Of a stretch of DNA of 64,000 nucleotides, positions 20,461 to 29,623 are shown one piece after another (within the stretch, counting starts at the first letter, position 1; the number at the start of each line of letters is the position of its first letter). Made by a program: the position numbers and the translations under genes. Origin of the DNA: Holophagaceae bacterium (lineage in GTDB: Bacteria > Acidobacteriota > Holophagae > Holophagales > Holophagaceae); assembly GCA_016722505.1 (NCBI GenBank), contig JADKJH010000004.1:124001-188000 (forward strand), written 5' to 3'. Under the pieces are notes generated by a model that did not search any database, was not told the DNA's origin, and was given only the letters and a program-made list of their open reading frames with translations.

Positions 20461-22427
20461 AGGCCAGAGCCCTATTTTTTGGGCTGCTGGTGACCTGTCT
20501 GCTCGGTCAAGATCTCTCCAAGCTCCCCGATTGGGCAAGGATCGAAGCGGCCGCTGCGCTCAAGGAAACCCCACCTCAAGAAGCCAACGCGTGGGTGCTT
20601 TTCATGCGTCACGAGGTCGCGTACACCGGCGCCGGGGAAGTTCGCAAACGGACCCTCCGCCTGGTGAAGGTGCTAACGGAACGTGGCCTTGGGGAGGGGA
20701 AGTTTAGGCTCTTTAGCCTTGGAAGCCGCGCGGAAAAGATCAGGAGCCTCAAAGGGTGGAACCTGCGGCCTGATGGGGAGGTGGTGCAGCTTTCACGAAA
20801 GGACGTGGAGGTGGTTGACACAGACACTCATGGGACCATCACGACCTTCTATGCGACCGAAGCGGAGATTTCCCGTGTGGCGATCGGAAGTCTCCTGGCC
20901 TTCGAATCCGAGGAGGTTTGCCAAGCACCCATGGGTCCGGTGGATTGGGTCTATCTTGCGGAAATCGAGCCCGTGCGGCGCTGGGAGATGACCTTTGGCA
21001 AGAAGGAGGGATGGTTCACCGATCTCAAGGAGGTAGAGGCACGGATCGAGCCCCGGCACTGGGAAGCGTGGGGAATCGCCCAAGAGCGATTGCCCGGCGG
21101 AGCCATCGCCGCCTCTGGCATAGCTCCCTTGCCCAAGGACGAGAAGGCGCATCCCCACTTGATCAACGTGCTTCCGCGTGTGGAACTCCGGTTCCTGGAC
21201 CCCAAGCTTTCCACAGCCCCTTCCTGCGCAAGCTGGGATTCGTTCGCCTCTTGGATCTTTGAGCATTATCGTCCGGCCATGATCTCTTCTAAAACGATCC
21301 CCTTGGCGGGCCAAAGCCCAAAGGATGCCCTGCGGACTATCTACAACTGGATGTCGAAGGAATTGGTCTACAAGCAAGTCTATCTGACACCCGAACGGGG
21401 CTGGTTGCCCGAGACCTGCCCGGAAGTGGTGCGGAAAAGGTTCGGGGATTGCAAAGACCACGCTACTTGTTTTCTTGGGGAAGCCAGCGGTGTGGGGTTC
21501 GATCCTTGCCCAGTCTTGTGCCGCATCATTGACGGAGTGATTGAGGCGGATCAACCGGTTTTCCCATACGTGTTCAACCATGTCATCGCCGCTGTTCGTC
21601 TAAAGGAAACCTTGGGGCTGCCTGCAGAGGTCGAGACCTCACAGGGCCGTTTCCTCCTGGTGGATTCCACCGATCGGTTCTGCACGTTTGGATTCCTCCC
21701 ATCCGATCATCGCAATCGGAGGGTACTCATATGCACCCCCACTGGCGCCGTCTGGGCGACGGTTCCCGCTTCAGCAACGATGGAGCCCGGTCTATCGATC
21801 GATCTGGAAGGACAGGTAGAAGTGAACGGTTCAGTGAAGGCCCAAATCCGGCTTCGGGAGACCGGGAATGCCATACACCTACGCCAATTGGCCCTCGAAC
21901 ACAGCACCCAGCAACTGAGGCAATGGGTGATTCAACACGGCTTCCGGCTCCCCCCAACCGGAACGCTCACGGACCTTAGCATGGGAGATCCTCTGGACCT
22001 GGAACACCCCTTCGAGGTTCGGTTCACCTTGACTCATCCAACCGGATCAGTGCTGCAGGGAAAATATCTGGAACTTGTCGATTGGGGCCTCCCTGGCATC
22101 CCATCTCCCATACAGAAGCCAGGCGTTGTTCGAAAGCTCGCCGTCGAGATGCGTGCGAATGACGCATTGAGCCTCCGTGCAAAATGGACCTTTCCCCATC
22201 CGGTCCAGCCATTGCTTCCCGTCGTCCAAACCGATAGCCCCTTCAGAGCCCTGACCTGGCAGGTGCTAGTAGAAGGTGCCAGTGTTCGAATTGTGCTGGA
22301 TGAACGCCGGAAAGACGTCTGGTTCGACAGTGAGCGAAAAGCAGAAGGTGTCGCCGCGCAAAAGGAGGATCGTATTTTTCTACAGAATCTCCATGAGCAG
22401 GGACTCCGGTTCAGAACTGATTGGTAA
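20457..22427 (+). CDS. DUF3857/transglutaminase-like secreted protein
   Basis: 656 residues. The TTG start at 20457 overlaps the upstream stop (TTGA), with GGAG upstream, so translation is probably coupled. A short signal peptide (ARALFFGLLVTCLLG) leads into a DUF3857 domain and a transglutaminase-like domain whose catalytic set looks complete: C in FGDCKDHA (bases 21450-21452), H in FNHVIAAV and D in LVDSTDRF. The C-terminal beta domain resembles DUF3858. Family members are often cell-envelope proteins, but the substrate is unknown. Paralog of the preceding gene, with which it forms a two-gene unit. Confidence 0.88.
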   Translation: MKARALFFGLLVTCLLGQDLSKLPDWARIEAAAALKETPPQEANAWVLFMRHEVAYTGAGEVRKRTLRLVKVLTERGLGEGKFRLFSLGSRAEKIRSLKGWNLRPDGEVVQLSRKDVEVVDTDTHGTITTFYATEAEISRVAIGSLLAFESEEVCQAPMGPVDWVYLAEIEPVRRWEMTFGKKEGWFTDLKEVEARIEPRHWEAWGIAQERLPGGAIAASGIAPLPKDEKAHPHLINVLPRVELRFLDPKLSTAPSCASWDSFASWIFEHYRPAMISSKTIPLAGQSPKDALRTIYNWMSKELVYKQVYLTPERGWLPETCPEVVRKRFGDCKDHATCFLGEASGVGFDPCPVLCRIIDGVIEADQPVFPYVFNHVIAAVRLKETLGLPAEVETSQGRFLLVDSTDRFCTFGFLPSDHRNRRVLICTPTGAVWATVPASATMEPGLSIDLEGQVEVNGSVKAQIRLRETGNAIHLRQLALEHSTQQLRQWVIQHGFRLPPTGTLTDLSMGDPLDLEHPFEVRFTLTHPTGSVLQGKYLELVDWGLPGIPSPIQKPGVVRKLAVEMRANDALSLRAKWTFPHPVQPLLPVVQTDSPFRALTWQVLVEGASVRIVLDERRKDVWFDSERKAEGVAAQKEDRIFLQNLHEQGLRFRTDW

Positions 22428-22665
22428 CCCATTCCATGCGTATTGAGGATCCCAGCAACACAGTCTTGAATCCACTAACAGAGGAGACCGGTGCCACGGG
22501 TGAACGGACTTCCACAGCGCTGCTTCGCTGAAGTCCTTTGGTTGAAAAGGCCCGATAACGGTATCGGACAGCCCTCACTCGAAACCTGAAATTGATCAGT
22601 TCTGGAGCCCTGCCATTGGAAGACAAGATGCCATTGACTGTTGATCCGGACGCTGTGGAACCCAA
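22411..22665 (-). pseudogene. Fibronectin type III remnant
   Basis: An 84-codon frame that reads like the end of one FN3 domain and the start of the next: FRVRAVRYRYRA, then SAVEVRSPVAPVSSVSGF, then GSSIRMEWV. It has no signal or complete domain and runs into the end of the neighbouring gene on the other strand. Probably a leftover of a longer surface protein; a chance frame cannot be excluded. Confidence 0.35.
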
Positions 22666-22676
22666 TTAAATTTTGA

Positions 22677-24902
22677 CTATGCCAAGCCGTCAATGATGCT
22701 GTTCAGCGTGGCGCTGGGGCGCATGGCGGCGGAGGTCTTGGCGAAATCGGGGTGGTAGTAGCCGCCCATGTCCACGGGCTTGCCCTGGGCGCCGATCAGT
22801 TCTTCGTTGATCTTGGCTTCATTGGCGCCGAGTTGTTTGGCTACCGGCGCGAAACGGGCCTGTAGTTCCGCGTCTTTGCTTTGGGCGGCCAAGGCTTCGG
22901 CCCAGTACAGGGCCAGGTAGAAGTGGCTGCCGCGGTTGTCGATCTGGCCCACCTTGCGGGCGGGGGACTTGTCGTTGTCCAGGAACTTGGCGATGGCCAG
23001 ATCCAGCGTTTCGGCCAGGACCGCGGCCTTGGGGTTCTTGAACGTATTGGCCAGGTGTTCCAGGGAGGCGCTGAAGGCCGAGAACTCGCCCAGGGAATCC
23101 CAGCGCAGGTAGCCTTCCTTCTGGAACTGCTGTACATGTTTGGGAGCGGAACCACCCGCGCCCGTTTCGAACAGGCCGCCGCCGCCTAGCAGGGGCACGA
23201 TGGAAAGCATCTTGGCGCTGGTGCCCAGTTCGATGATGGGGAAGAGATCCGTCAGGTAATCGCGCAGCACATTGCCCGTGACCGAAATCGTATCCTTCCC
23301 GGCGCGGATGCGCTCGCAGGAGATCTTCATGGCCTCATCTGGGGTCAGGATGCGGATGTCCAGGCCGGTGGTGTCGTGCTGGGGCAGGTAGGCCTTCACC
23401 TTGGCGATGATCTGGGCGTCATGGGCGCGCTTTTCGTCCAGCCAGAAGATGGCCGGGGTGTTGGAGAGCCGGGCGCGGGTTACAGCCAGCTTCACCCAGT
23501 CCTGGATGGGCGCGTCCTTGGCCTGGCACATGCGGAAGATGTCTCCGGCTTCGACCTTCTGCTGGAGCAGGGTCTGGCCCGCATCGTCCACCACGCGGAT
23601 GCTGCCTTCGGCGGGGGCGAAGAAGGTCTTGTCGTGGGAGCCGTATTCCTCGGCCTTCTGAGCCATGAGGCCCACATTGGGCACGCTGCCGATGGTGGCC
23701 ACATCGAAGGCGCCGTGTTTCTGGCAATCCTCGATGACAGCCTGGTAGATGGTGGCGTAGCAACGATCCGGGATCATCGCCAGGGTGTCGTGCAGCTTGC
23801 CGTCAGCCCCCCACATCTTGCCGGAATCGCGCACCACCACCGGCATGGATGCGTCCACGATGATGTCGTTGGGCACATGCAGATTGGTGATGCCTTTGTC
23901 CGAGTCCACCATGGCCAGGGCGGGGCGGATCTTGTAGACCTCCTGGATGTCGGCTTCGATTTCGGCGCGCTGGGCATCGGGCAGGCCCTGGATCTTGGCG
24001 TAGAGGTCGCCCAGGCCATTGCTGAAATTCACCCCAAGTTCCTTGATGACCACCGCGTGCTTCTCCACCACATCCTTGAAGAAGACCGTCACCGCGTGAC
24101 CGAACATGACGGGATCGGAGATCTTCATCATGGTGGCCTTCAGGTGCAGGGAAAGCAGCAGGCCATCCTTGGCGGCGGCCTCGATCTGCTCTGTGTAGAA
24201 CTGCCGCAGGGCCTTCACGTTCATGACGGAGGCATCGATCACCTCGCCGGGCAGCAGGGGCATTTTTTCCTTCAGCACTTTGATGCTGCCATCGGCGCCC
24301 ACGAATTCGATCCGGGCGTTGGTGGCGCCGGGAACGGTGGTGGAGGTTTCGCTGCCGTAGAAGTCGCCGCTATTCATGTGGGCCACGCGGGCCTTGGAAT
24401 CAGGCGCCCAGGCGCCCATCTTGTGCGGATGTTTCTTCGCGTAGTTCTTGACGGAGAGCGGCGCGCGGCGATCTGAATTGCCTTCGCGCAGCACCGGATT
24501 CACCGCGCTGCCCAGCACCTTGGCGTAGCGGGTCTGAATGGCCTTCTCCGCATCGTCATTTGGCTGCTCGGGATAGTCCGGCACCTTGTAGCCCTGCTCC
24601 TGCAGTTCCTTGATGGCGGCGATCAGCTGCGGGATGGAGGCACTGATGTTGGGGAGCTTGATGATGTTGGCCTCGGGAGTGAGGGCCAGCTCGCCCAGGC
24701 GGGCCAGGTTGTCGGGAACCTTCTGGCTGTCAGTCAGCGCATCTGGGAAATTGGCCAGGATGCGGCCTGCGAAGGAAATGTCGCTGGTGACCACATCCAC
24801 GTCGGTGCCCTTAGTGAAGCCCTGCACGAGGGGCAGCAGGGAATAGGTTGCCAGCGCCGGGGCTTCGTCGATACCGGTCCAGATAATCTTGTGGGTGGTC
24901 AT
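22677..24902 (-). CDS. icd: NADP-dependent isocitrate dehydrogenase, monomeric type
   Basis: TCA-cycle enzyme converting isocitrate to 2-oxoglutarate with NADP+. 741 residues, the length of the monomeric IDH class (about 740), unlike the 400-residue dimeric form. The ATG at 24902 has AGGAGC upstream and the product starts TTHKIIWTGIDEAPALATY, as expected for the class. Characteristic segments include LPNISASIPQL, NSDRRAP, GSETSTTVPG, HLKATMMKISDP and DNRGSHFYLALYWAEALA. A longer upstream frame is non-homologous and rejected. It is monocistronic, between the DUF3857 pair and speA. Confidence 0.96.
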   Translation of the reverse strand: MTTHKIIWTGIDEAPALATYSLLPLVQGFTKGTDVDVVTSDISFAGRILANFPDALTDSQKVPDNLARLGELALTPEANIIKLPNISASIPQLIAAIKELQEQGYKVPDYPEQPNDDAEKAIQTRYAKVLGSAVNPVLREGNSDRRAPLSVKNYAKKHPHKMGAWAPDSKARVAHMNSGDFYGSETSTTVPGATNARIEFVGADGSIKVLKEKMPLLPGEVIDASVMNVKALRQFYTEQIEAAAKDGLLLSLHLKATMMKISDPVMFGHAVTVFFKDVVEKHAVVIKELGVNFSNGLGDLYAKIQGLPDAQRAEIEADIQEVYKIRPALAMVDSDKGITNLHVPNDIIVDASMPVVVRDSGKMWGADGKLHDTLAMIPDRCYATIYQAVIEDCQKHGAFDVATIGSVPNVGLMAQKAEEYGSHDKTFFAPAEGSIRVVDDAGQTLLQQKVEAGDIFRMCQAKDAPIQDWVKLAVTRARLSNTPAIFWLDEKRAHDAQIIAKVKAYLPQHDTTGLDIRILTPDEAMKISCERIRAGKDTISVTGNVLRDYLTDLFPIIELGTSAKMLSIVPLLGGGGLFETGAGGSAPKHVQQFQKEGYLRWDSLGEFSAFSASLEHLANTFKNPKAAVLAETLDLAIAKFLDNDKSPARKVGQIDNRGSHFYLALYWAEALAAQSKDAELQARFAPVAKQLGANEAKINEELIGAQGKPVDMGGYYHPDFAKTSAAMRPSATLNSIIDGLA

Positions 24903-25212
24903 GGCTGCTCCTAGGGCAGGTTCAGGGAAGTGAGCGGTGGAAGGGAGGGCGGAAAAGATCGCGGCGGGATTGTCCCCGCCAGGGATGAAAAAGCCCATGG
25001 AACATGGAACCCAGGTTGAAATTCCCATGTCCTTGATTACAGATTCCCATGCTCCCTGGGTGGGATCAACAGGGGATGCCCAGGCCAAAGAAACGCACGG
25101 AAAGCCTATGTGTCCACGGTTTACGCTGCGTCAGAGTGGTTCCAGACTCCACTACGGGGCTAGGCCAGGGCCCGTTGTGTTCGGCGTCACATACTATGGA
25201 TGAAACCCGGTA
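24903..25212. other. 310-bp gene-free region upstream of icd
   Basis: Lies between the icd start and the speA stop, so it should hold the icd promoter. I see no convincing -35/-10 pair, terminator, riboswitch or operator; there are only two copies of ATTCCCATG about 20 bp apart. Confidence 0.5.
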
Positions 25213-27108
25213 TCACATTTCCAGATACGTATGAAGCCGCCGCTGCTCGGTGAGCAGTGATTTCAGGGCCTCGGCGGCATCCTTTTGCGCGCTGGTCTTG
25301 CGGCGGCTGGTGGGGGCCTGGACAAGCTGGGATGGGTCGTAATGGACCGTGCGCAGCATGTGGTCAATGGTGTCGGCCTGGACGATGTGCTGAATCTTGA
25401 AATCCTCGTCCTCGTCCACGATGACGTGGGCTTCGTTGGGGGCGCCGAACAAGTTGTGCCGCATGCCAAGGATGTCCTGGTAGGCGCCGGTCAGGAAGAA
25501 CGCCACGTAGTAAGGCTCACCGGTCTTGGGCTCGTGCAGCGGGATTTCGTCGCGCACATCCTTCAGATCAATGAACCGCTCCATCTTGCCGTCGCTGTCG
25601 CAGGTGATGTCGCACAGCGTGGCCGACAGGGTCGGTTGCTCCTTCAGGCGATGGATGGGCATGGCGGGGAAGAGTTGCTCGATGGCCCAGTGGTCGGGCA
25701 TGGACTGGAAGATGCTGAAGTTCGCGATGAGTTTGTCCGCCAGGCTCTTGTTGAGATCCTGGAATTCCTCAGGGATGTATTTCAGGCTCTTGTGGCCCAG
25801 GATCCGCGAGAGTTTCCGGCACACTTCCCAGAACAGGATCTCGCCTTTGGCACGATCTTCCAGGCCTAGGTAGCCCAGATTGAAGAGCGTCAGCATCTCA
25901 TCTTTCTGGGTGATGGCGTCGTGGTACATCTCGCTGAAATTCTTGATGGAGATGTTGTCGCGGGTATAGGCCAGTTCTTTCAAAACCTGTGGTTCCTTGC
26001 CCGTGAGTTCCACCTTGTACTTGGTATGCGTGGTGTCGATGAGGCCGATGATGTCCACGACCACGATCTGGTGGTACGCCACAATGGCGCGCCCGGATTC
26101 GCTCAGCAAATCCGGCATCGGAACCTGTTCCTGGGTGCAGATGTCCTTGGTGGTGTAGACCACGTCAGCGGCGTACTCCTCGATGGAGTAATTCATTGAA
26201 GAGCTGAAGGTGGTCTTCGATCCGTCGTAGTCCACACCGAGGCCGCCGCCCACATTGAGATAGCGGATGGGGACGCCCATTTTCCGGAGCTTGGCATAGA
26301 TGCGGGTGGCCTCCTTCATGGCGGCTTTCACACTGCGGATATCCGTGATCTGGGAGCCGATGTGGAAGTGCAATTCCTGGACGCTCTCGATCATTCCGCG
26401 TTTTTCAAGCGTCTCGATGGCTTCGATGATCTCCCGGGTGGTTAGGCCGAATTTCGCGTGGTCCCCGGCGCTGGATTCCCATTTGCCCTTGCCCATGGCG
26501 TTGAGCTTGGCCCGCAGGCCTAGCAAGGGCATGACCTTCAGCTCCTTGGCGACTTTCAGGATGAGCGGAAGCTCGGTCATTTTCTCGACGGTGATGAGGC
26601 ATTTGCGGCCAGCTTTTTGGGCCAGCAGGGCCATGCGGATGAAGCTCTCGTCCTTGTAGCCGTTGCAGAGCACCATGGCGTCGGGGTGCAACTCCATGGA
26701 CAGCGCAATCATCAGTTCGGGCTTGGAACCCGCCTCCAGGCCGTAGTGGTATTTGGCGCCTGCCCGGACGATCTCCTCGACCACTTCCTTCATTTGGTTG
26801 GTCTTCACGGGGTACACGCCCTGGTAGGAGCCGTCGTAGGCGAACTCCTTGATGGCCTTGCGGAAAGCCTCGTGCAGTTCGATGACGCGGTCCGCCAGGA
26901 TCTGGGGAAAGCGCAGGATCAAGGGCGTGCGGACGCCCTTTTTCCGCAGGTGCTGGACAATCTCATAGACATCCGCCACCAGGTTCTGGTCCTGGGTGGG
27001 CGCTACTTCCAGGTGCCCTTTGCTGTTGATGGCAAAGTATCCATTGCCCCATTCCTTCACGCCATACAAAGTCGCGGCATCCTGGATCGTCCAGTGCTTC
27101 ATGGGCAT
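25213..27108 (-). CDS. speA: Biosynthetic arginine decarboxylase
   Basis: PLP enzyme (fold type III) converting arginine to agmatine for polyamine synthesis. 631 residues, matching the SpeA length. PLP lysine segment YPVKTNQ, glycine loop FHIGSQITDI, substrate-side GGGLGVDYDGS and DLLSESGRAIV are all in place. The ATG at 27108 has GGAGG eight bases upstream; a second ATG two codons later is also possible. No speB or ureohydrolase is nearby, so the next step must be encoded elsewhere. Confidence 0.96.
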   Translation of the reverse strand: MPMKHWTIQDAATLYGVKEWGNGYFAINSKGHLEVAPTQDQNLVADVYEIVQHLRKKGVRTPLILRFPQILADRVIELHEAFRKAIKEFAYDGSYQGVYPVKTNQMKEVVEEIVRAGAKYHYGLEAGSKPELMIALSMELHPDAMVLCNGYKDESFIRMALLAQKAGRKCLITVEKMTELPLILKVAKELKVMPLLGLRAKLNAMGKGKWESSAGDHAKFGLTTREIIEAIETLEKRGMIESVQELHFHIGSQITDIRSVKAAMKEATRIYAKLRKMGVPIRYLNVGGGLGVDYDGSKTTFSSSMNYSIEEYAADVVYTTKDICTQEQVPMPDLLSESGRAIVAYHQIVVVDIIGLIDTTHTKYKVELTGKEPQVLKELAYTRDNISIKNFSEMYHDAITQKDEMLTLFNLGYLGLEDRAKGEILFWEVCRKLSRILGHKSLKYIPEEFQDLNKSLADKLIANFSIFQSMPDHWAIEQLFPAMPIHRLKEQPTLSATLCDITCDSDGKMERFIDLKDVRDEIPLHEPKTGEPYYVAFFLTGAYQDILGMRHNLFGAPNEAHVIVDEDEDFKIQHIVQADTIDHMLRTVHYDPSQLVQAPTSRRKTSAQKDAAEALKSLLTEQRRLHTYLEM

Positions 27109-27228
27109 CGATAGGGCCTCCCGTGGAAAAGGGCATAAAACTCTTTATAGGGGAAAAAAGGCAGGCATACCAGAAAAGTTCATGCAGCCGCAAGGACACC
27201 GGTGGCGTTTTCACCCTGTGGAGGGGAT

Positions 27229-28176
27229 TCAGGTTGTCCCCTCCGCCTTGCTTCCCAGAATCAGATCCACGTTGCGGTTCCAATGGCGATTTCGGACTCG
27301 CCTAAGTGCGGTCCGGCGGGTCCGAGATCGCCATTGGGAAGGCCCGAGGAGCAAGCTGGCTGCGGGTTCCGTATGAAGGCGGTTCGGTTGGCCCCAAAGT
27401 TTGGCATCGCCGAATATTGGACTGGCGTTCCAGGGGCAGACCTCCTGGCAGATATCACAGCCCGCCGCCCAGCCGCTCTGGGCGATGGCGGCGGTGACAT
27501 CGGGCGGTGGTTCCGTTTCGGTCTCGATGGTGTAGGTGGTCATGCAGCGATTGGGATTCAGGTGGAAGGGCGAGATGGCTTGGCTTGGGCAGGCATCAAT
27601 ACAGGCTATGCAGGCGCCGCAATGTTCTGCCGAAAAGGGCTTGTCCGGCGGCAGTTCGACGTCTAGCAACAATACCGCTAGGAATCCCCAGGAGCCATCC
27701 TTGCCCATGATCAACAGGGTGTGCTTGCCCTGCCAGCCAAGCCCCGCTCTCGCGGCCATCTGCCGTTCCATCAGCGGTGCCGTGTCTACACACACGCGGC
27801 CTTGCACCTCGGGCCTTTGCATTTGCGCTTTCGCCAGCAGCTTTTGCAAACGAGGCTTCAGAAGAATGTGGTAGTCCGTGCCCCAGAGATAGCGGCTGAG
27901 CTTCAGGCTACCGGGCGCAGAACCGGGCACCGCCTTGGGACGCGCATAGGGGAAGAACCCCACCAGCGCCGTCTTTGCACCCTCCATCACTCGCTGGGGA
28001 TCCAGCAATACTTCCGGGTCAAGGTAGGGCAGATGATCGCCGCGGCCCTCGGAAAACCAGGTTTGGAGATGATCGTGTTCCGTCTCGAAGGGTTCGCAGG
28101 AAGCAAAGCCCACGCGGGCGAAGCCCAGATTCAGGGCTTCGGCTCGCAGCCACTCCTTGAAGGCAAGGTTTTCCAT
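27229..28176 (-). CDS. queG: Epoxyqueuosine reductase
   Basis: Last step of queuosine tRNA modification, a cobalamin-dependent reduction of epoxyqueuosine. 315 residues. Two ferredoxin-like 4Fe-4S motifs are visible: CGACIACIDACP and, further on, CDICQEVCPWN. The N-terminal cobalamin-binding region includes YARPK, LSRYLWGTDYH and the catalytic-loop stretch VDTAPLMERQMAARAGLGWQGK. The C-terminal TALRRVRNRHWNRN matches the end of the family, so the protein is full length even though an inverted repeat overlaps it. Between speA and the divergent pgsA. Confidence 0.95.
   Translation of the reverse strand: MENLAFKEWLRAEALNLGFARVGFASCEPFETEHDHLQTWFSEGRGDHLPYLDPEVLLDPQRVMEGAKTALVGFFPYARPKAVPGSAPGSLKLSRYLWGTDYHILLKPRLQKLLAKAQMQRPEVQGRVCVDTAPLMERQMAARAGLGWQGKHTLLIMGKDGSWGFLAVLLLDVELPPDKPFSAEHCGACIACIDACPSQAISPFHLNPNRCMTTYTIETETEPPPDVTAAIAQSGWAAGCDICQEVCPWNASPIFGDAKLWGQPNRLHTEPAASLLLGPSQWRSRTRRTALRRVRNRHWNRNVDLILGSKAEGTT
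27280..27337. repeat. Long imperfect inverted repeat inside queG
   Basis: Arms at 27280-27302 and 27315-27337 match at 21 of 23 positions around a 12-base loop (27303-27314). Both mismatches can pair as G-U in RNA. It lies in the codons for the conserved C-terminal tail of QueG. Could be a REP-like element or a chance product of the Arg-rich sequence. Confidence 0.7.
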
Positions 28177-28277
28177 GGGTCAAGGATAGGGGAAACGGGG
28201 GCGGTGGGCTTTCTGCCCAATCGGCATTAGGCTGGAGGCTCACCGATCCTAAGGCTGACGCCAAGCGCCCACCCGCC

Positions 28278-28985
28278 ATGAACCTTCCCAACTACATCAC
28301 CTTCGCCCGCATCCTGATGGTCCCGATCCTGGTCGTGGTCCTGATGACGCGCGTGCAGAATCATTTGATCATCGGCGTCACGCTGTTCTGGATCGCGTCG
28401 CTCACGGATTGGCTGGACGGCTATCTGGCGCGGCGCTGGAACGAAGTCACGGTGCTGGGGAAGCTCCTGGATCCGCTGGCGGACAAGTTGCTGGTGGCGG
28501 GCGCGCTCATGAGCCTGGTGGAGCTGAATCTGGCGCCCGCCTGGATGGCCTTCATCATCCTGGCGCGGGAATTCGCCATCACGGGCTTAAGGGGCATCGC
28601 CTCTGAAGAAGGCGTCACCATCGCCGCGGGGACCGTAGGCAAGTGGAAGCTGGGCGCCCAAGTGGCGGCCATTTCCTGCCTGATGCTGGGGCCTAAGCTT
28701 GATCCCTTCCTGCACACGCTGACCAAGCGCGAGATCTTCCAATTCTTCATCCAGCTCAACCGGCCCTATGCCTTCTTTTCGGGCATGGGGATGATCCTGA
28801 TGTGGATCGCGGTGGCTCTCGCCATCTGGAGCGCGGCAGTGTATTTCAAGGATTTCTATGATGCAGTGGGAGAGCGGCTCTTCAACAGCACGGGCAAGCT
28901 CACGGGCAATTTGAATCCCGCCAGGCAAAAAGACGATTCAGCGAGCCGCCCTGGGTCTCGCGACGATGGGGGCAACATCCAGTGA
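28278..28985 (+). CDS. pgsA: CDP-diacylglycerol-glycerol-3-phosphate 3-phosphatidyltransferase
   Basis: Makes phosphatidylglycerophosphate, the precursor of phosphatidylglycerol, at the inner membrane. 235 residues. The CDP-alcohol phosphotransferase signature is complete: D-W-L-D-G-Y-L-A-R, then G-K-L-L-D-P-L-A-D-K, giving the D-x2-DG-x2-AR-x8-G-x3-D-x3-D pattern. Several membrane segments surround it (ITFARILMVPILVVVLM; MAFIILAREFAITG; MGMILMWIAVALAIW). A hydrophilic C-terminal tail is somewhat long for the family. Its GTGA end overlaps the start of the DUF502 gene, marking an operon. Confidence 0.94.
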   Translation: MNLPNYITFARILMVPILVVVLMTRVQNHLIIGVTLFWIASLTDWLDGYLARRWNEVTVLGKLLDPLADKLLVAGALMSLVELNLAPAWMAFIILAREFAITGLRGIASEEGVTIAAGTVGKWKLGAQVAAISCLMLGPKLDPFLHTLTKREIFQFFIQLNRPYAFFSGMGMILMWIAVALAIWSAAVYFKDFYDAVGERLFNSTGKLTGNLNPARQKDDSASRPGSRDDGGNIQ

Positions 28986-29623
28986 TCCGCCGATATTTGC
29001 TAGCAGGCCTGTTCACATTGCTTCCGATGGTGGTGACCCTGTGGATACTGAATTGGATCTTTGACGCCCTCATCGGCATCTTCAGAGGGCCCTTGGTGCT
29101 CGTTTACACCTCCTTGCATCTGCCCGAACCCGGCTACTGGACCCTGGCTTTTTTCTCGGCCATCGCCACGATACTGCTCCTGATGCTCGTGGGTGCTCTG
29201 GTCGGGAATTTCGTCGGCCGGCAGTTGCTCTTGTGGATGGATGAATTGATGCTCCGCGTGCCGGTGGTGAAGGGCGTCTACGGCGCCACCAAGCAGCTCA
29301 TCAACGCCATCCAGAGCGGCCAGGGCGCCAACAGCGGCGGCGGGTTCAAGGAAGTGGTGCTGGTGGAATGGCCCCATCCCGGCTCCTACACCCTGGGCTT
29401 CGTCGCCCACCGCGACTGCTCCTGGGCCATGGAGGGCGGCGAGCGCATGATCGCCGTCTACATCGCGACCGCCCCCAATCCCACGTCGGGCTACGTGGTG
29501 ATGGTGGATGCCGCCAAAGTCCGCCCCGTGCAGCTCCGCCCCGACCAGGCGCTCACCTGGGCCGTCAGCGGCGGCGTCATCATCCCCAGCAGCGCGAGGC
29601 TCCCGGAAAAGGGAGACGCGTGA
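28982..29623 (+). CDS. DUF502 membrane protein
   Basis: 213 residues from GTG 28982, which overlaps the pgsA stop by 4 bases. Two N-terminal membrane segments (YLLAGLFTLLPMVVTLWILNW; TLAFFSAIATILLLMLVGAL) lead into a conserved soluble domain with the family marks RVPVVKGVYGATKQL, GSYTLGF and a closing proline-rich segment. DUF502 proteins are widespread, and plant homologs (COV1/LCV) affect vascular patterning, but no bacterial function is established. The last bases overlap the GTG of the SDR gene. Confidence 0.9.
   Translation: MIRRYLLAGLFTLLPMVVTLWILNWIFDALIGIFRGPLVLVYTSLHLPEPGYWTLAFFSAIATILLLMLVGALVGNFVGRQLLLWMDELMLRVPVVKGVYGATKQLINAIQSGQGANSGGGFKEVVLVEWPHPGSYTLGFVAHRDCSWAMEGGERMIAVYIATAPNPTSGYVVMVDAAKVRPVQLRPDQALTWAVSGGVIIPSSARLPEKGDA

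Noticed and set aside
23376..24476. 366-codon open frame opposite icd
   Set aside because: Antisense shadow of a strong conserved gene in GC-rich DNA; its sequence has no family features.
27229..27340. queG truncated by the inverted repeat
   Set aside because: The tail TALRRVRNRHWNRN encoded there is the conserved family end, so the gene is whole.
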